Assembly (NCBI RefSeq): GCF_000003605.2
Contig: NW_003133348.1
Coordinates: forward strand, 197,232-209,658
Direction of reading: 5' to 3'
Length of the DNA stretch: 12,427 nt
From: Saccoglossus kowalevskii
Taxonomy: Eukaryota > Hemichordata > Enteropneusta > Harrimaniidae
The translations under genes were made by a program, and so were the position numbers. Position 1 is the stretch's first letter. Every line of letters begins with the position of its first letter. The notes under the pieces are model-generated. The model had not been told where the DNA came from, searched no databases, and saw only the letters and a list, made by a program, of their open reading frames with translations. Below, in pieces: positions 1-10,900 of the stretch.

Positions 1-1338
1 CAAGACCATCCGCAAGAAAATGCAGTTTTTACACTTACAAAAAAACATTTTGTAATTATTATTATTAAATGAACTCGATTGACTTACTGAATCAGATATT
101 AACCATATATCATAAACTACCCCAAATACAACTATGTTTCATACTGTTACATCCGGGTATGATTAGCATTGAGTACATGTAATCGAGATAATTCGAGGAA
201 ACGAATTAATTCCACAAATATTACAACCTTCCCTGTAATTTCATGCAAATGAGTATCCGATTTATCGAGCTGATTGAGTTATACAACTGTAGCTTTCGTT
301 CAGTTGCCATGGCAATGGGATAGCACTTGGAATCGACAACGGTGTTCAATATCGTTTAATACGATTTTATTACATTTCCACATTGAGTGGTGTAATTAAC
401 TCTCTCCATGTGAGGGCATTTCTATTGGAGAGCTGTATAAGTGTCACTAGTAGATGAGATTACTTTTATGAGCTCGTGTCTGAATTGCAGCATTGTCGAA
501 TGAAATCGCTAAAAAGCGTTGTTTAAATCATGAAATTCGTTAATAAGGGTACCACCAACGGCTCTTATACGTGAAAAACCATTCTTCTGAGAAGATGTAT
601 GCAAAATTGTTCGAAGCGGACTAGAAATACCACCAGAAGTATTATTTTTATATTACACCAGTTCTCATCCCGCGTGTAACTAACGAGGTTATGAAACAAT
701 GTAGTCAACAAACTCAATTTAATGTTCACTTGAGAACCGCCATTTCGTGTTTTAAACAAATCGTTAAGTCTTGTGAACCGAAACTCGGCACGTCCTGAAC
801 GCCCGGCGCGTACCGAAATCATCCCCGGTCGTGAATTTAAGAGAACATATATTGATTCATACTGGTATGACATGGCGATGGAGGAACGTACAGCTAGATA
901 TGGCTGGATGCTGTGGTACTGAATGAAACTGAATGCAGAGCGGTACGTTGATAGTCGACGACGCAACGTGAACGTGAAGTTGAGGGATTGACAATTTCGG
1001 CAAGTGCCGAGATCTCGTAACCTGAAGTAGCTAATGCGTCTTAATTGTATTTCAACACTAATCCACTAGGCCCTAATACGATAATCTTTGTACTCAGGAT
1101 GTCGGCAATTTAATATTCTAGCCACTAGCCGGTTTGCCACTCTTCCAATAAATATTGATATTTGTAACTTAGTTGAACCATTGAAAGTCCATACGTCACA
1201 GTATCATAATTTGCATTATTGTCACCGTCAGGAAGCACTTCGAAAAACATCTGGATAACTAGTGATATAATACATATTGAATGGAATTCTTTATCATCAC
1301 CAACTTGACTTTTGCATCCAAGCAACCCCTTTAATTAC
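1..1338. other. Sequence 3' of exon H: intron or downstream flank, no supported gene
   Basis: No exon could be placed with confidence. A minus-strand open frame at 565-966 (133 codons) has a GC-rich core near 785-835 but no recognisable domain. An alternative terminal exon at 1250-1196 is possible in phase but encodes an uninformative 17-residue tail. An octamer motif (ATGCAAAT) lies at 243-250 and an X-box-like palindrome at 303-316. On the minus strand an AATAAA lies at 371-366, which could be a polyadenylation signal if the gene ends near 1337. Confidence 0.6.
303..316. promoter_or_regulatory. RFX X-box-like palindrome, copy 1
   Basis: The 14-mer GTTGCCATGGCAAT differs at one end base from the perfect palindromic RFX X-box (GTTGCCATGGCAAC). 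The inner 12 bases are a perfect palindrome. RFX proteins bind this type of site and regulate, among others, ciliary genes. Binding here is inferred from the motif only. An identical copy is at 3227-3240. Confidence 0.45.
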
Positions 1339-1965
1339 CTGAATGTTACGTGTGTGACCGGATCTGACGTCACAGGTGACGTTTCCTCGACAGCGGCATT
1401 CCAGAGGTGAGCCATTCCTCGATCTGCAAGGACACACACGAACGGTCCATGTGAACTGGAAACAAAGCCTTTGACTGATCCACCAGCTGGGATTGAAGTT
1501 GTTGCTAACAATTCCACACTGTTCACGTTCCACATTTTGACAACACCTTTATCACAACAGGAAAACAGAATAGCGGGTAACTTATGATGGTAGTGCGCCG
1601 CCACGAGTTTGGACTTGGCACTATGATGGAGAGTTACCAGAACTGGAAGACAATTTCGAGATCTAGTCGTGTCATAGATTTTCACGATTCCCCTGGTAAA
1701 TGTAACAGCTAAACAATCCGATTTGCTGTTGAAGGACAGACTGTTGAAACATTTCGAATGACGGGCATTGTTGGTTTGTTCCTCCATGCTGTCACAGTTG
1801 ACACCACAAAGACACTCGCCGTTTCGCAAATCCCAAATACGTAAGACGCCATGGTCACAAACGGAGGCAAGGAGATCCGAATCCGGGCTTGTTGCTAGGA
1901 AGGTAATGTTGCCATAATGTGGATAACACCCTTCTTCAGCTTCGTTGCTGTACAGATGGTTCCCT
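1339..1965 (-). CDS. Exon H: long exon with four WD40 blades
   Basis: 627 nt exon, by far the longest, flanked by introns of the same phase. Acceptor gttttattgtag then AGGGAACC; donor TTCAG|GTAATT. It starts by completing an Arg codon (SDRGNHLYSNEAEE) and encodes 208 residues. Blades: ITFLATSPDSDLLASVCDHG with LRIWDLRNGE; FNSLSFNSKSDCLAVTF with IVKIYDTT; HHKLPAILFSCCDKG with VVKMWNV; and GFVSSSHGPFVCVLADRG with AHLWN. It ends with DPVTHVTF, which looks like the first strand of a further blade. Translation without splicing stops at TAA directly after the donor GT, so either the protein ends here (R then stop) or, more likely given the unfinished blade, splicing continues. The open frame can be extended upstream to an ATG at 1979, but that ATG lies in the intron. 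Confidence 0.92.
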
Positions 1966-4900
1966 CTACAATAAAACATAAATAAAACTATAACATTAAA
2001 AATATTATATCATTTAAAAAAGAATTCGAGAAAAGAGAGAGGCCTTTGTCTATTTTGGCATTTCGATTTCGTCATGGCAAGTGAATAATAAAATATTTAA
2101 CACTCGCCCACGGACCCACTCACTAATTCACTCAATCACTCACTCGCACCAAAATAAATTGTAACATCTACCACAGTAGGTTAAAAGCTCAGTCACAATC
2201 CTGTGCTTAGGTAAATGTGTCTTTATGCCCTAATTCAGAGATCACACACGTGTCTTTAGAAGGACATATCTGTAATGATAGCGGAGAAGCAAGCCTCTAG
2301 CCACATAACTGTGATAGGGATAGATAACGTACTTAAATTTGTACAAGTAAATTGTAGATTTAGACATCCTGTCGTTTGGTGGAAGTGACAATGACCAGAG
2401 TGTTGTTACTATCACGGGGGAATTCTCTCTTCTGGGTTCTCCACACGTGCCAGGGGTAAATCTCGTCTTGTCTCTCTATCGCGTCCCCTTGAGGTACGGG
2501 ATCGGGAAAGTCACTTAAACTTTACAGTCAAATAGGACACACGCAACGAAATACGTTTCACTCTCGTCTTTAGTCGGTCAGTCGAGCACTCTATAAGACA
2601 CAGCGCCCTGAGGAAAAGTCCCCACGACTATCGCAAGGTTGACCCAAGACTCTCCCAAAACTGCGTCTGTCGTGGTGTACTCGCCAAGACCAACTAAAAC
2701 AACTTTATTCACTTTCAAAACCTTAACCAATTACAAAGCAGTAAAAAGACTCTAGGGCGTAATCTTCACACATACAGCCAATCACACTAAGTACTGAACA
2801 CGTCATATCTTTTGATTAATCGTTCACTATATTAGCAGCAACTGCGAATACCAACTGTCATCAAAAATAGTAGTCCGAATAGCGACGGTAATATCGTAAT
2901 TAGTTCCAAATCACTGAACCAAGTTCCGTCCAGAACCTCACATGGGCCTAAACGATTCAACCATTCGCTAGTAATCAACTAAATAAGTCGATCAACAGAT
3001 ACGTGCAAACAATTTCATCATATTACTCTCGGGTTAGCCCGTACACAGACAGTCTGTAAAATATTTCTTTCTACTTCTGTCCTGCCGCCGTCAAAAATCT
3101 ACCTGATATATAATCTAAGATGTGAAATATACTGAAATTATTTATAGCTTTATTGGGATATGGGAATGGGAATATCTGATCTACGCGAACGCGAACCACG
3201 AGGATGATACTACGGTATCCATTAATGTTGCCATGGCAATTATAACCGAGGTACATCATATTGCATCAGACCAATTCGAGATCCATAGTGCGAATACTGC
3301 GTCAGATGCCTACAAACCACATATAACGAGAACTGGCGTTTGTGGACGTCAAATATATTGCGACAAATTGAGTTGACTTGCATGTCTGGAAACTACCTCA
3401 ACGTTGATTACGTGCTTGACAGCGTCCTACAACTTGCATATAAAACGAGTCCATTTTAAATAAAACCTAAATATGTCAATATGACATACAACTTCCTCTG
3501 ATGTCAGTATTAAACACTACGACACATCGGCTTATTATCACGTGTGAGCTTTACTGAGTGCGATGCTATTCAAGAAACAACAAAAAGTCAATAAAGGAGA
3601 AACGCCGATTCATCAAGTTATCCGTAACAGTAATGTTAGTCAGCTAGTTTCCGACTTATTTAATCAGAAGCAACCCCGTAATGCAAATTGAGTAAGTATA
3701 GTTAGCTTACAAGGGTTAGTTGTGAAAAACGAAAATCGAAAACATCACGCAGACACAATTCTATACAATCCTTTCATAGCAATCTTCTCACCGACACGGA
3801 GTCCCATTTAAAATTTGATTACACTCATGATACAATTACCAATATAAATGGATTAATAGAGAATCACAGACAGCAGTGTATATTACCTATCTGAATTCAT
3901 GTCCCAAATACATAGGGCCCTGCAACCTGTACGTTTCTGACTGTTATATGCAGCAATAACCAATCGATCATCGCCGCTGAACACCACGTGATCAATGCAC
4001 GCGCCCTGTACTACTGTGGAATCATCCTTCAGTTCTTTCACGGTTCTTCCTGAAATGCGATTAATGATAGATGATTACTTTTTGAAATACGTTAAAATAT
4101 CCAAAAATTAAGTATTTGTATAATATATATGATGTCCAACTACGTCATTAAATCCGCCATATTGACAATTATGTTATTGTAGCTAGTCTTCTTACAATCA
4201 CTGAAATCATCTTCCGAATATCGATAACATCATGAATCAGACCCCGGCACACCACTGGTATACCGATCATATATGGGAGTATTCATTTAGCGCATCACGA
4301 TAGACTAGGGACTCGTTGTTCGTCCAGAAATGAGTGTGTATCGTTTGTTTGTAACTAAACTCAATAATGAGTCAATTTCACACAATTTCGTAAGGTTTAT
4401 TAAGACTTGTGTTCTAGTCAAAGAAAAGTGTACATTGCGGAATATGTGTAAACATCCGTGGCTCAGATACATTCAACGACGAGAACAGTTTGATACGCAG
4501 TACTAACGCCACGTATAAGGTAAAAAGGTAATTACTGCTAGCACTAGTGAATATGATATATTGAGAATGGTAGTAGGTTGTCACAGTCCATTGTAATTAT
4601 TCAAATAACCAATCCTTTTGGACAATTGTGTCAATGTAAGTATAATTTACACACAGCTCATTCGCACCTTCAAGTTACTTCAGTTAGTTTTCACAACCTA
4701 ATTAATCTAAACGAAATGCTCCACTGATTATTTTTTAGACCTAGTTTGAACTGTAATATAATTGTAGTTTCCTCATTGCTTTAGTTTATACAATAGTTGG
4801 AAAGAACGCATGAATGGTCATCACATTTTGGCGCAGATCGTTGAATTATAAAATTAAATTGTTTCCGTCTAGCAGGGAAGTTATATTACCGTTCGCCATT

Positions 4901-7900
4901 GTGTTTCGCTTCATTCTAAATACGTTGACCGATTTACGAAGATTATTTAAAGATATTATCTTATAAAAAGATCATAAGCGATGACTAACTTTATTAACTA
5001 CCAATGTATGTTCCAATCTTTTCTGCCCAAAATTATCATCGAAGCATTCATTGGTAAACTAGAAAATCATTAAAGCCTGAGTTAAAACAGGCTCTATTGT
5101 TTTCTTCTCGGCGAAGTAAGGTGAATTACTCCATTCGTCGTGGAGGTATACATGAGCACGTATAAAGATGATTACGCCCTCGTTCACATACTTACTAATA
5201 TCTTACCGAGACAATTTACTATTCAAAAAAAAAAAAAGAAAAAAGAAAATACCGACATATACACAGAATTATGTGACAATCAATAACTAGGATTGTAATT
5301 TGACACAGTTTACTCGCAAAATCCTGACAAGCTGCAAGTCTTTGATCACCGCCGTATTGTATCCAAATCTTAACAATCAATTGTATATGGGATTTATTTC
5401 CGCACATTTCATTGAACCATTCAGTACTCATTGTGTGTTGATAATTATATAGCCATATGCATCATTATTTAAAACCGCACTCTGAGATAATTTACAAAGC
5501 TGTATTGATATAACATTCATTTTTCAATAGTACATGAATCAAAATACATGATTTGATAGTACGTATAGCCATATGCCGCATATGATTCACCATTTAATTT
5601 TTTGCGAATTGAGGGAAATAGAAATCAACTTAAATTCGTCAATAGTTTTCCGGGTATCCGAATATTAATGATCATTTCGATTTCACACATTTTCATCACG
5701 TCATTAAATATCACACATAATATTTCCCATATCTCAACGAAGCTATAAATAATTTCAGTTTATATGTTCATGCATTAAACATTACACATAATAATTCTTA
5801 TATGTCGACAAAACTATGATTAATTTCAGAATATATATACACGCATTAAATATTACACATAATAATTCCCATATCCCAATAAAGCTATAAATAATTTCAG
5901 TATATTTCACATCTTAGATTATATAAATGCTCGATGCCAGGCTCAGTGTACGTACTTGAAGTCTACTTACCCCTTTTGGTGTCCAGTATTTTCAGCGCAG
6001 AACTAGACATTCCTATGGCTATACGTGTACCGTCTTTTGAGAAACAAAACGATTTGATGGTGTCCCCTTCCACGCTATAGTAGCTGAAGTAAGAGTTACC
6101 ACTGCTTGTGCTTGTACACTGAAAGGTAAAACGTATTCGTCATCGTACTAAGTGTGTGGTTTCTGGACAATGCGAATATTACAAACCTATTCGCATCAAA
6201 ATATGTCATCAAGATGGTTATTAGTTATGTATTGACGTCAAATGGGCTCCCTTTTTAACATGAGTGTTCAAAGTACGGTTTCTTGTCATTCTAAAGGGAC
6301 TTACAATTTCAAATTATCAAGAAATCAAGTTATCGCTGAAAGTAATAAAGCATTTTCCAATCCTAATAAACGTTGCAAAATAACCAGTTCAGGTGGGAAA
6401 ATTGCTCATATTTTACATAATCAATGTCAATCTATAAATGAATAAATATTTCTCGCAAATCTTTGTGAAATCTTCGGGCTATTACAAGATATTATAATAA
6501 GTCTTCGGTTTCGGTCAATAACAGCCACTTGGGAACGATAACTGTTGATATCGGCATCAAGCGAGGGCACTAACCGTTTAATATAATAGACTTCATGCGT
6601 ATAGGAAATGGATGCACGCAGAGACACCACGCATATTACAGACACCGTGGCTATTAAGACCAGGCGTGACAATGCCACTGGACACATTGTCAATACATTC
6701 TCACCTTTAATACAGATTTCCCCTTCTCTTGGCATATATACCCCAGCTTCATACCGCACGGTGACAGGCATATTTTAGTCGCTAGGGCACATTTCATATT
6801 CAGGTGCATTGCTCGTATTTGAGACTTTTCTGAATTATGTACTGTTTCTTTGTTGATCAATTGCAACCACGGCAAAGGTCTCGTCTTCGAATTCGCTTTC
6901 TTCTCGGCTGTCTTCTTCGCCCATCGGCAGGGCGCAGACAGTGATGGATAGTTTGCAGCTTGTTGGGTGAGGAGTGTGGGTTCTCTTCGCAAAATGTGTC
7001 CATCTGTTTGTACAAAATGAATTATGCACACACAAGTATCCCGTCAATAATTGCTGTAAACCGTTTGCTGTAAACCAATTTTCGCGACTCAATGCTGTTC
7101 ATTGCATACGTGGGGACGAAACATCGTGAAAAGTCACTATAACTATGTCTCAAAGTTTCAAATTTTACTACTAAAATGCAGTTTTCCCAAACTAGCAAAA
7201 ATCGAGATATTTTTCTTATGGAAATAAAGCGGTAAGTTACTGTCTATATACGCCTATAACCCAGTAATTGCCTCTATATGCAAACGACCGCCGAAATCTC
7301 ATTGAGAGCGAAAGAACCACGATACTCTCGTCGCGTCCAATGATTCCTTGATATTTGTACCGTCGCCTAGAATAAGATCTCAGCGACTATTTGCGTCTAA
7401 GGACTATTGCAAATATGTAATAGCCGCGCTGTCAGGATTCCAAATAAATAAATAAATAAATACATTTATTACGACGTACCAATGTCACTGTTATTTTTGT
7501 AGTCAATTATTCATGAGCGACCGAAAAATGTCTTTAGTTTATGAGCAAATATACTCCAGTTTGAGTTTCGATACGCCACGTCGAACTATTAAAACAAGAT
7601 GATTTGTCGTGTATCTATATTGCCTCGCCGATTTCACGAGAAGAAACCGTGTTGAAAAATGTATTTACTGCCATGTAGACAGCTTAAAATCTATGATCAT
7701 TCGTGTTTTTAAAACCAGTAACATGCGCGTTAAAGCTCCCTGACGGGGGAGCATGGTATTTTGAATTAAACATAGGCAAACTACGCAGAGGGAACAAGAC
7801 AGATTTAAGGTGTATTAGAGCATTGGATTATACGAGTATCAAACACATGGGGGATATAAATAATTCATGTCGCAAGAGAATGCAGGTTTATCCTGACTAG

Positions 7901-10900
7901 CTATCGATATTTGCCTACTATTTAATAAAATATTATTTCTAAAAATGTTTATTAAAAAAGACAAGCTTTTTTTTGACTGATATTTTCAGTCGCGCGATAT
8001 CGCATAAATGTTCACTTTTGAGATGTTTTTTGTGTTCTCTGACATCTAAACTGAGTCGTCCGCTACATTGTGTAGTATTTCGGATTGCGTAAAAAGCTAT
8101 TAAAATAGGATTTTATAATTTGAACTAGACAAAACACTGAGCTGACACCATTTGGTGGCGGGGAAGCTTAGGGATGTGCATTCTTACACGCAGTCCATAG
8201 ATTTAACGCATTCAAAATATATGCAAGTTTTTGCAAATTATTATCCTCTCAAAAATCAGCAATTGTTATACTTTATATATATTGTTATATATATGAATAT
8301 GTTATATTCAGTCCTACTTTACCAGCCATTGTGACTGTTGCATATTTAAGCTATCCTCAGATGTTTGTTCTTCCATGGAACCATGGTTTCATGCCCCCCC
8401 CGATTTATCTGCCTATTCAGACAATTAAAGCTCCCATTTTCTAAACCAGAAACAAACGTGTCAACATTTCAAGATTTAAAGTTAGATGGTTTGGCGAATG
8501 TCCAATTCTTCTTCCGGTTACCCATGATCATACCAGAACTAACTATTTTCAGTACATGCCATTACTTACTAACATGTACTTATTTCTGTGGCATTATATT
8601 ATTATATTACATGCCATTATCAAGATTTGGTTGCGAGATACAATTTCTCATATCTCAATGAAGCTATAAATAATTTCAGTTTATATATTCATGCATTAAA
8701 TATTACACATAATAATTCCTATATTTCGATAAAGCTATGATTAATTTCAGAATATATATTCATGCATTAAATATTACACATAAAAATTTACATATCCCAA
8801 TAAAGCTATTAATAATTTCAGTATATTTTATTTTATATATGTTATATTATTTCGTGTATGATAAAAATAAATAATTAAAACAAATTAAAAAAATAAGTAA
8901 TATGTTATGAAAAGTTATGAGAGGTTATTTTAATTACATATTTCGACTTTTTAGGTTCTACAAAAACCACTCTACAGACTGGTATAATTGACGGGGGGGG
9001 GGTAATTGTCATAAATACTAGAGGCGTTCCTATTTGTATTTTCTTGGTTCGAATCCTACGTATATCACAATAAAAGGTTGGGAAGAGAGGGTGTTTTTTT
9101 CTAATTAAAATACATGATAATCCTTAACTAGTGCTTTAAGCAAGATGGGATGAATGGTAAAGAACTTAATAAACGTATCTCAGAATTATTCCTACTACAC
9201 GTTGGATGGTTTGGGGCATTAAATAAGGTTTATCTTTGTTTTCCTGGTTGTATTCAAAAACGCTAATGTAATGTAAACAATCTTCAGAATACAATTTTTA
9301 TAAATTTTATATATAATATAATTATCAGCAACTTTAAAAAAACTTTAAAATTAAAATAATCATTATAATTTAATATGGACAAATAATATGACTAATATAT
9401 GTAAACTCCATTTGTTAAAAATTCTGTGACGACAGGAGAATTGTTAAAATATGACAATGTATAAATTATGTAATTTATTATGGCGCTCATTTAAACCATC
9501 AATGTTAATAGCGTTAGAACACGAACTACCGAATATCAAGAAATCATGTTATCGCAAAAGTCACACACTGTGAAACACCTAATGTATGATGTCAAATATA
9601 TGACCACTGTCGATAATATAGACACGTTCATATAAAGTACATCGATTGTCATTTTGCAAGTACATGTACATACCTCTAGAAATCAAATACTTAAACTCTA
9701 GTAGAGTGCTCGGGTCATAGTCATAGTCTATAGCCATATTAGATGCTTTTTCTAACCATGTCTTCAGTACATCAACTTGTCCTGTAGCACACATGGCCTG
9801 CAGATATCAATCACACACGATTGGTCTAAGTAAATAACATGTCCCTGAATACGCCACTGTCTTCGATTATTCAAAACAAATCGTCACCAGTTGCATTTGC
9901 CAACGTAGTAAACGACTTGTCGGTTGCAGCATCATTATGTGTGTGCTAGTACGTCATACATTCTGCAACCTCGTTCGAGGCCTTTTGTGCATTAATAATA
10001 AAAATCGTCATCCAAATATCTATCTATCAAACCACTGCATGACAGGTAAACTTTTAGTTTGAAACAAAGCGAAATCCTGAGAAAGGTCACGTGCATTATA
10101 TTGGTCCATTTGTTTATTGACCTTGACCGTGACAGGTGACCGTGCGCACAATGGATATACTTCGAACAAGCCTAAAATTCACTGACGTAACCCCGTAAAT
10201 GGCATCTTTAGCGAAATAAAGTGCTTTTGCCGCTGGGCCACATTTCTTGAAAACACATATAATTCCATTTGCATCACTATTTATATAATAAACGTGTGTC
10301 ATACAGAGTATTTGAAATTGAATTGCATGTGTACCTGTATGAATTTGAAATCACATAAAGTCTCTTCCAGTGACTGCCAATCTCCGCAATTAATTAATGC
10401 CCATGGCAGTTCCATCAGTCGACGTTGATTATAGATAATTTTTCTCGTTAGAGCATCATCACCACTGGCTGCTGTGGAAACGAGACGGTAATTTAGCTTA
10501 GAAAGCTGCTGGCGAGTGTTACTGGATCTTAAGCATGATTTATAATATACCGGACGTAGACTTAGTGTGCATGCTTACTTACGACAAAATAAAAAAAATA
10601 CTCCTCTCGCACGATGACAATAACTCGATTTTAAGGCAGTGCGAAATAATAACAGTACATTTGCTACCATTACTATATATCAGCACGTTTAAATAAAGTA
10701 TGTGACTTTTGTAAATAATTGGTGCGCTTATCACAGTTTACGGGAGAACATATTTTCTTAAATCTCAGAGGTTTCAATTATATGAACGTGTGACAAGACT
10801 CACATTATTATGCTCTCTTGGTCACTTACCTGGTGTGAGTATTATGGGATGTTTAATGATTCCCGGATCAAGATGTGGATTTTTGCGGTGAGTTTGTTCA

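Larger units (their letters stand above)
1966..3886 (-). other. Intron between exons G and H
   Basis: 1,921 nt, GTAATA to TTGTAG. Contains a degenerate CACT-rich stretch at about 2115-2150, a second X-box-like site at 3227-3240, and overlapping open frames on both strands at 3071-3376 with no recognisable protein. Nothing else is evident. Confidence 0.85.
7004..9673 (-). other. Large intron between exons D and E
   Basis: 2,670 nt, GTATGT to AAACAG, the longest complete intron. It holds an (AAAT)5 microsatellite at 7442-7461, a C8 run at 8394-8401, minisatellite block 2 at 8642-8830, an AT-dominated stretch at about 8830-9480, and a G10 run at 8993-9002. Plus-strand open frames at 7703-7900, 8152-8334 and 8365-8661 show no recognisable protein. 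Confidence 0.85.

Noticed and set aside
1196-1250. Possible terminal exon after exon H, acceptor gttatccag, ending in TGA
   Set aside because: Phase is compatible, but it yields a hydrophobic 17-residue tail (CFSKCFLTVTIMQIMIL) without WD40 character, after an 88-nt intron much shorter than the others. Kept only as an alternative end.
3071-3376. Overlapping open frames on both strands (62 and 84 codons)
   Set aside because: No recognisable domain, no matching splice sites in phase, and the surrounding exons do not need an extra exon here.
5219-5431. Minus-strand 70-codon frame with protein-like text (WIQYGGDQRLAACQDF) between exons F and G
   Set aside because: It would need an acceptor leaving two bases and a donor leaving one. 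The available AG gives the wrong phase, the polypyrimidine tract is absent, and exons F and G already join cleanly within one blade.
1966-5970. Introns F-G and G-H have the same length, 1,921 nt
   Set aside because: Their sequences show no visible similarity, so the equal length looks like coincidence.
6427-7092. Minus-strand frames 6427-6771 and 6835-7092 overlapping exon E
   Set aside because: They are in other phases, and only the frame used for exon E continues the family motif and fits both splice junctions.
8365-8661. 98-codon plus-strand frame with hydrophobic C-terminal half
   Set aside because: It runs through low-complexity C8 sequence into the minisatellite. Its hydrophobicity follows from T-rich composition, and no family is recognisable.
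9046-9056. GGTTCGAATCC, a perfect tRNA B-box/T-loop core
   Set aside because: The T-stem around it has mismatches, and no A-box or acceptor stem is found upstream. At most it is a relic of a tRNA-derived repeat.
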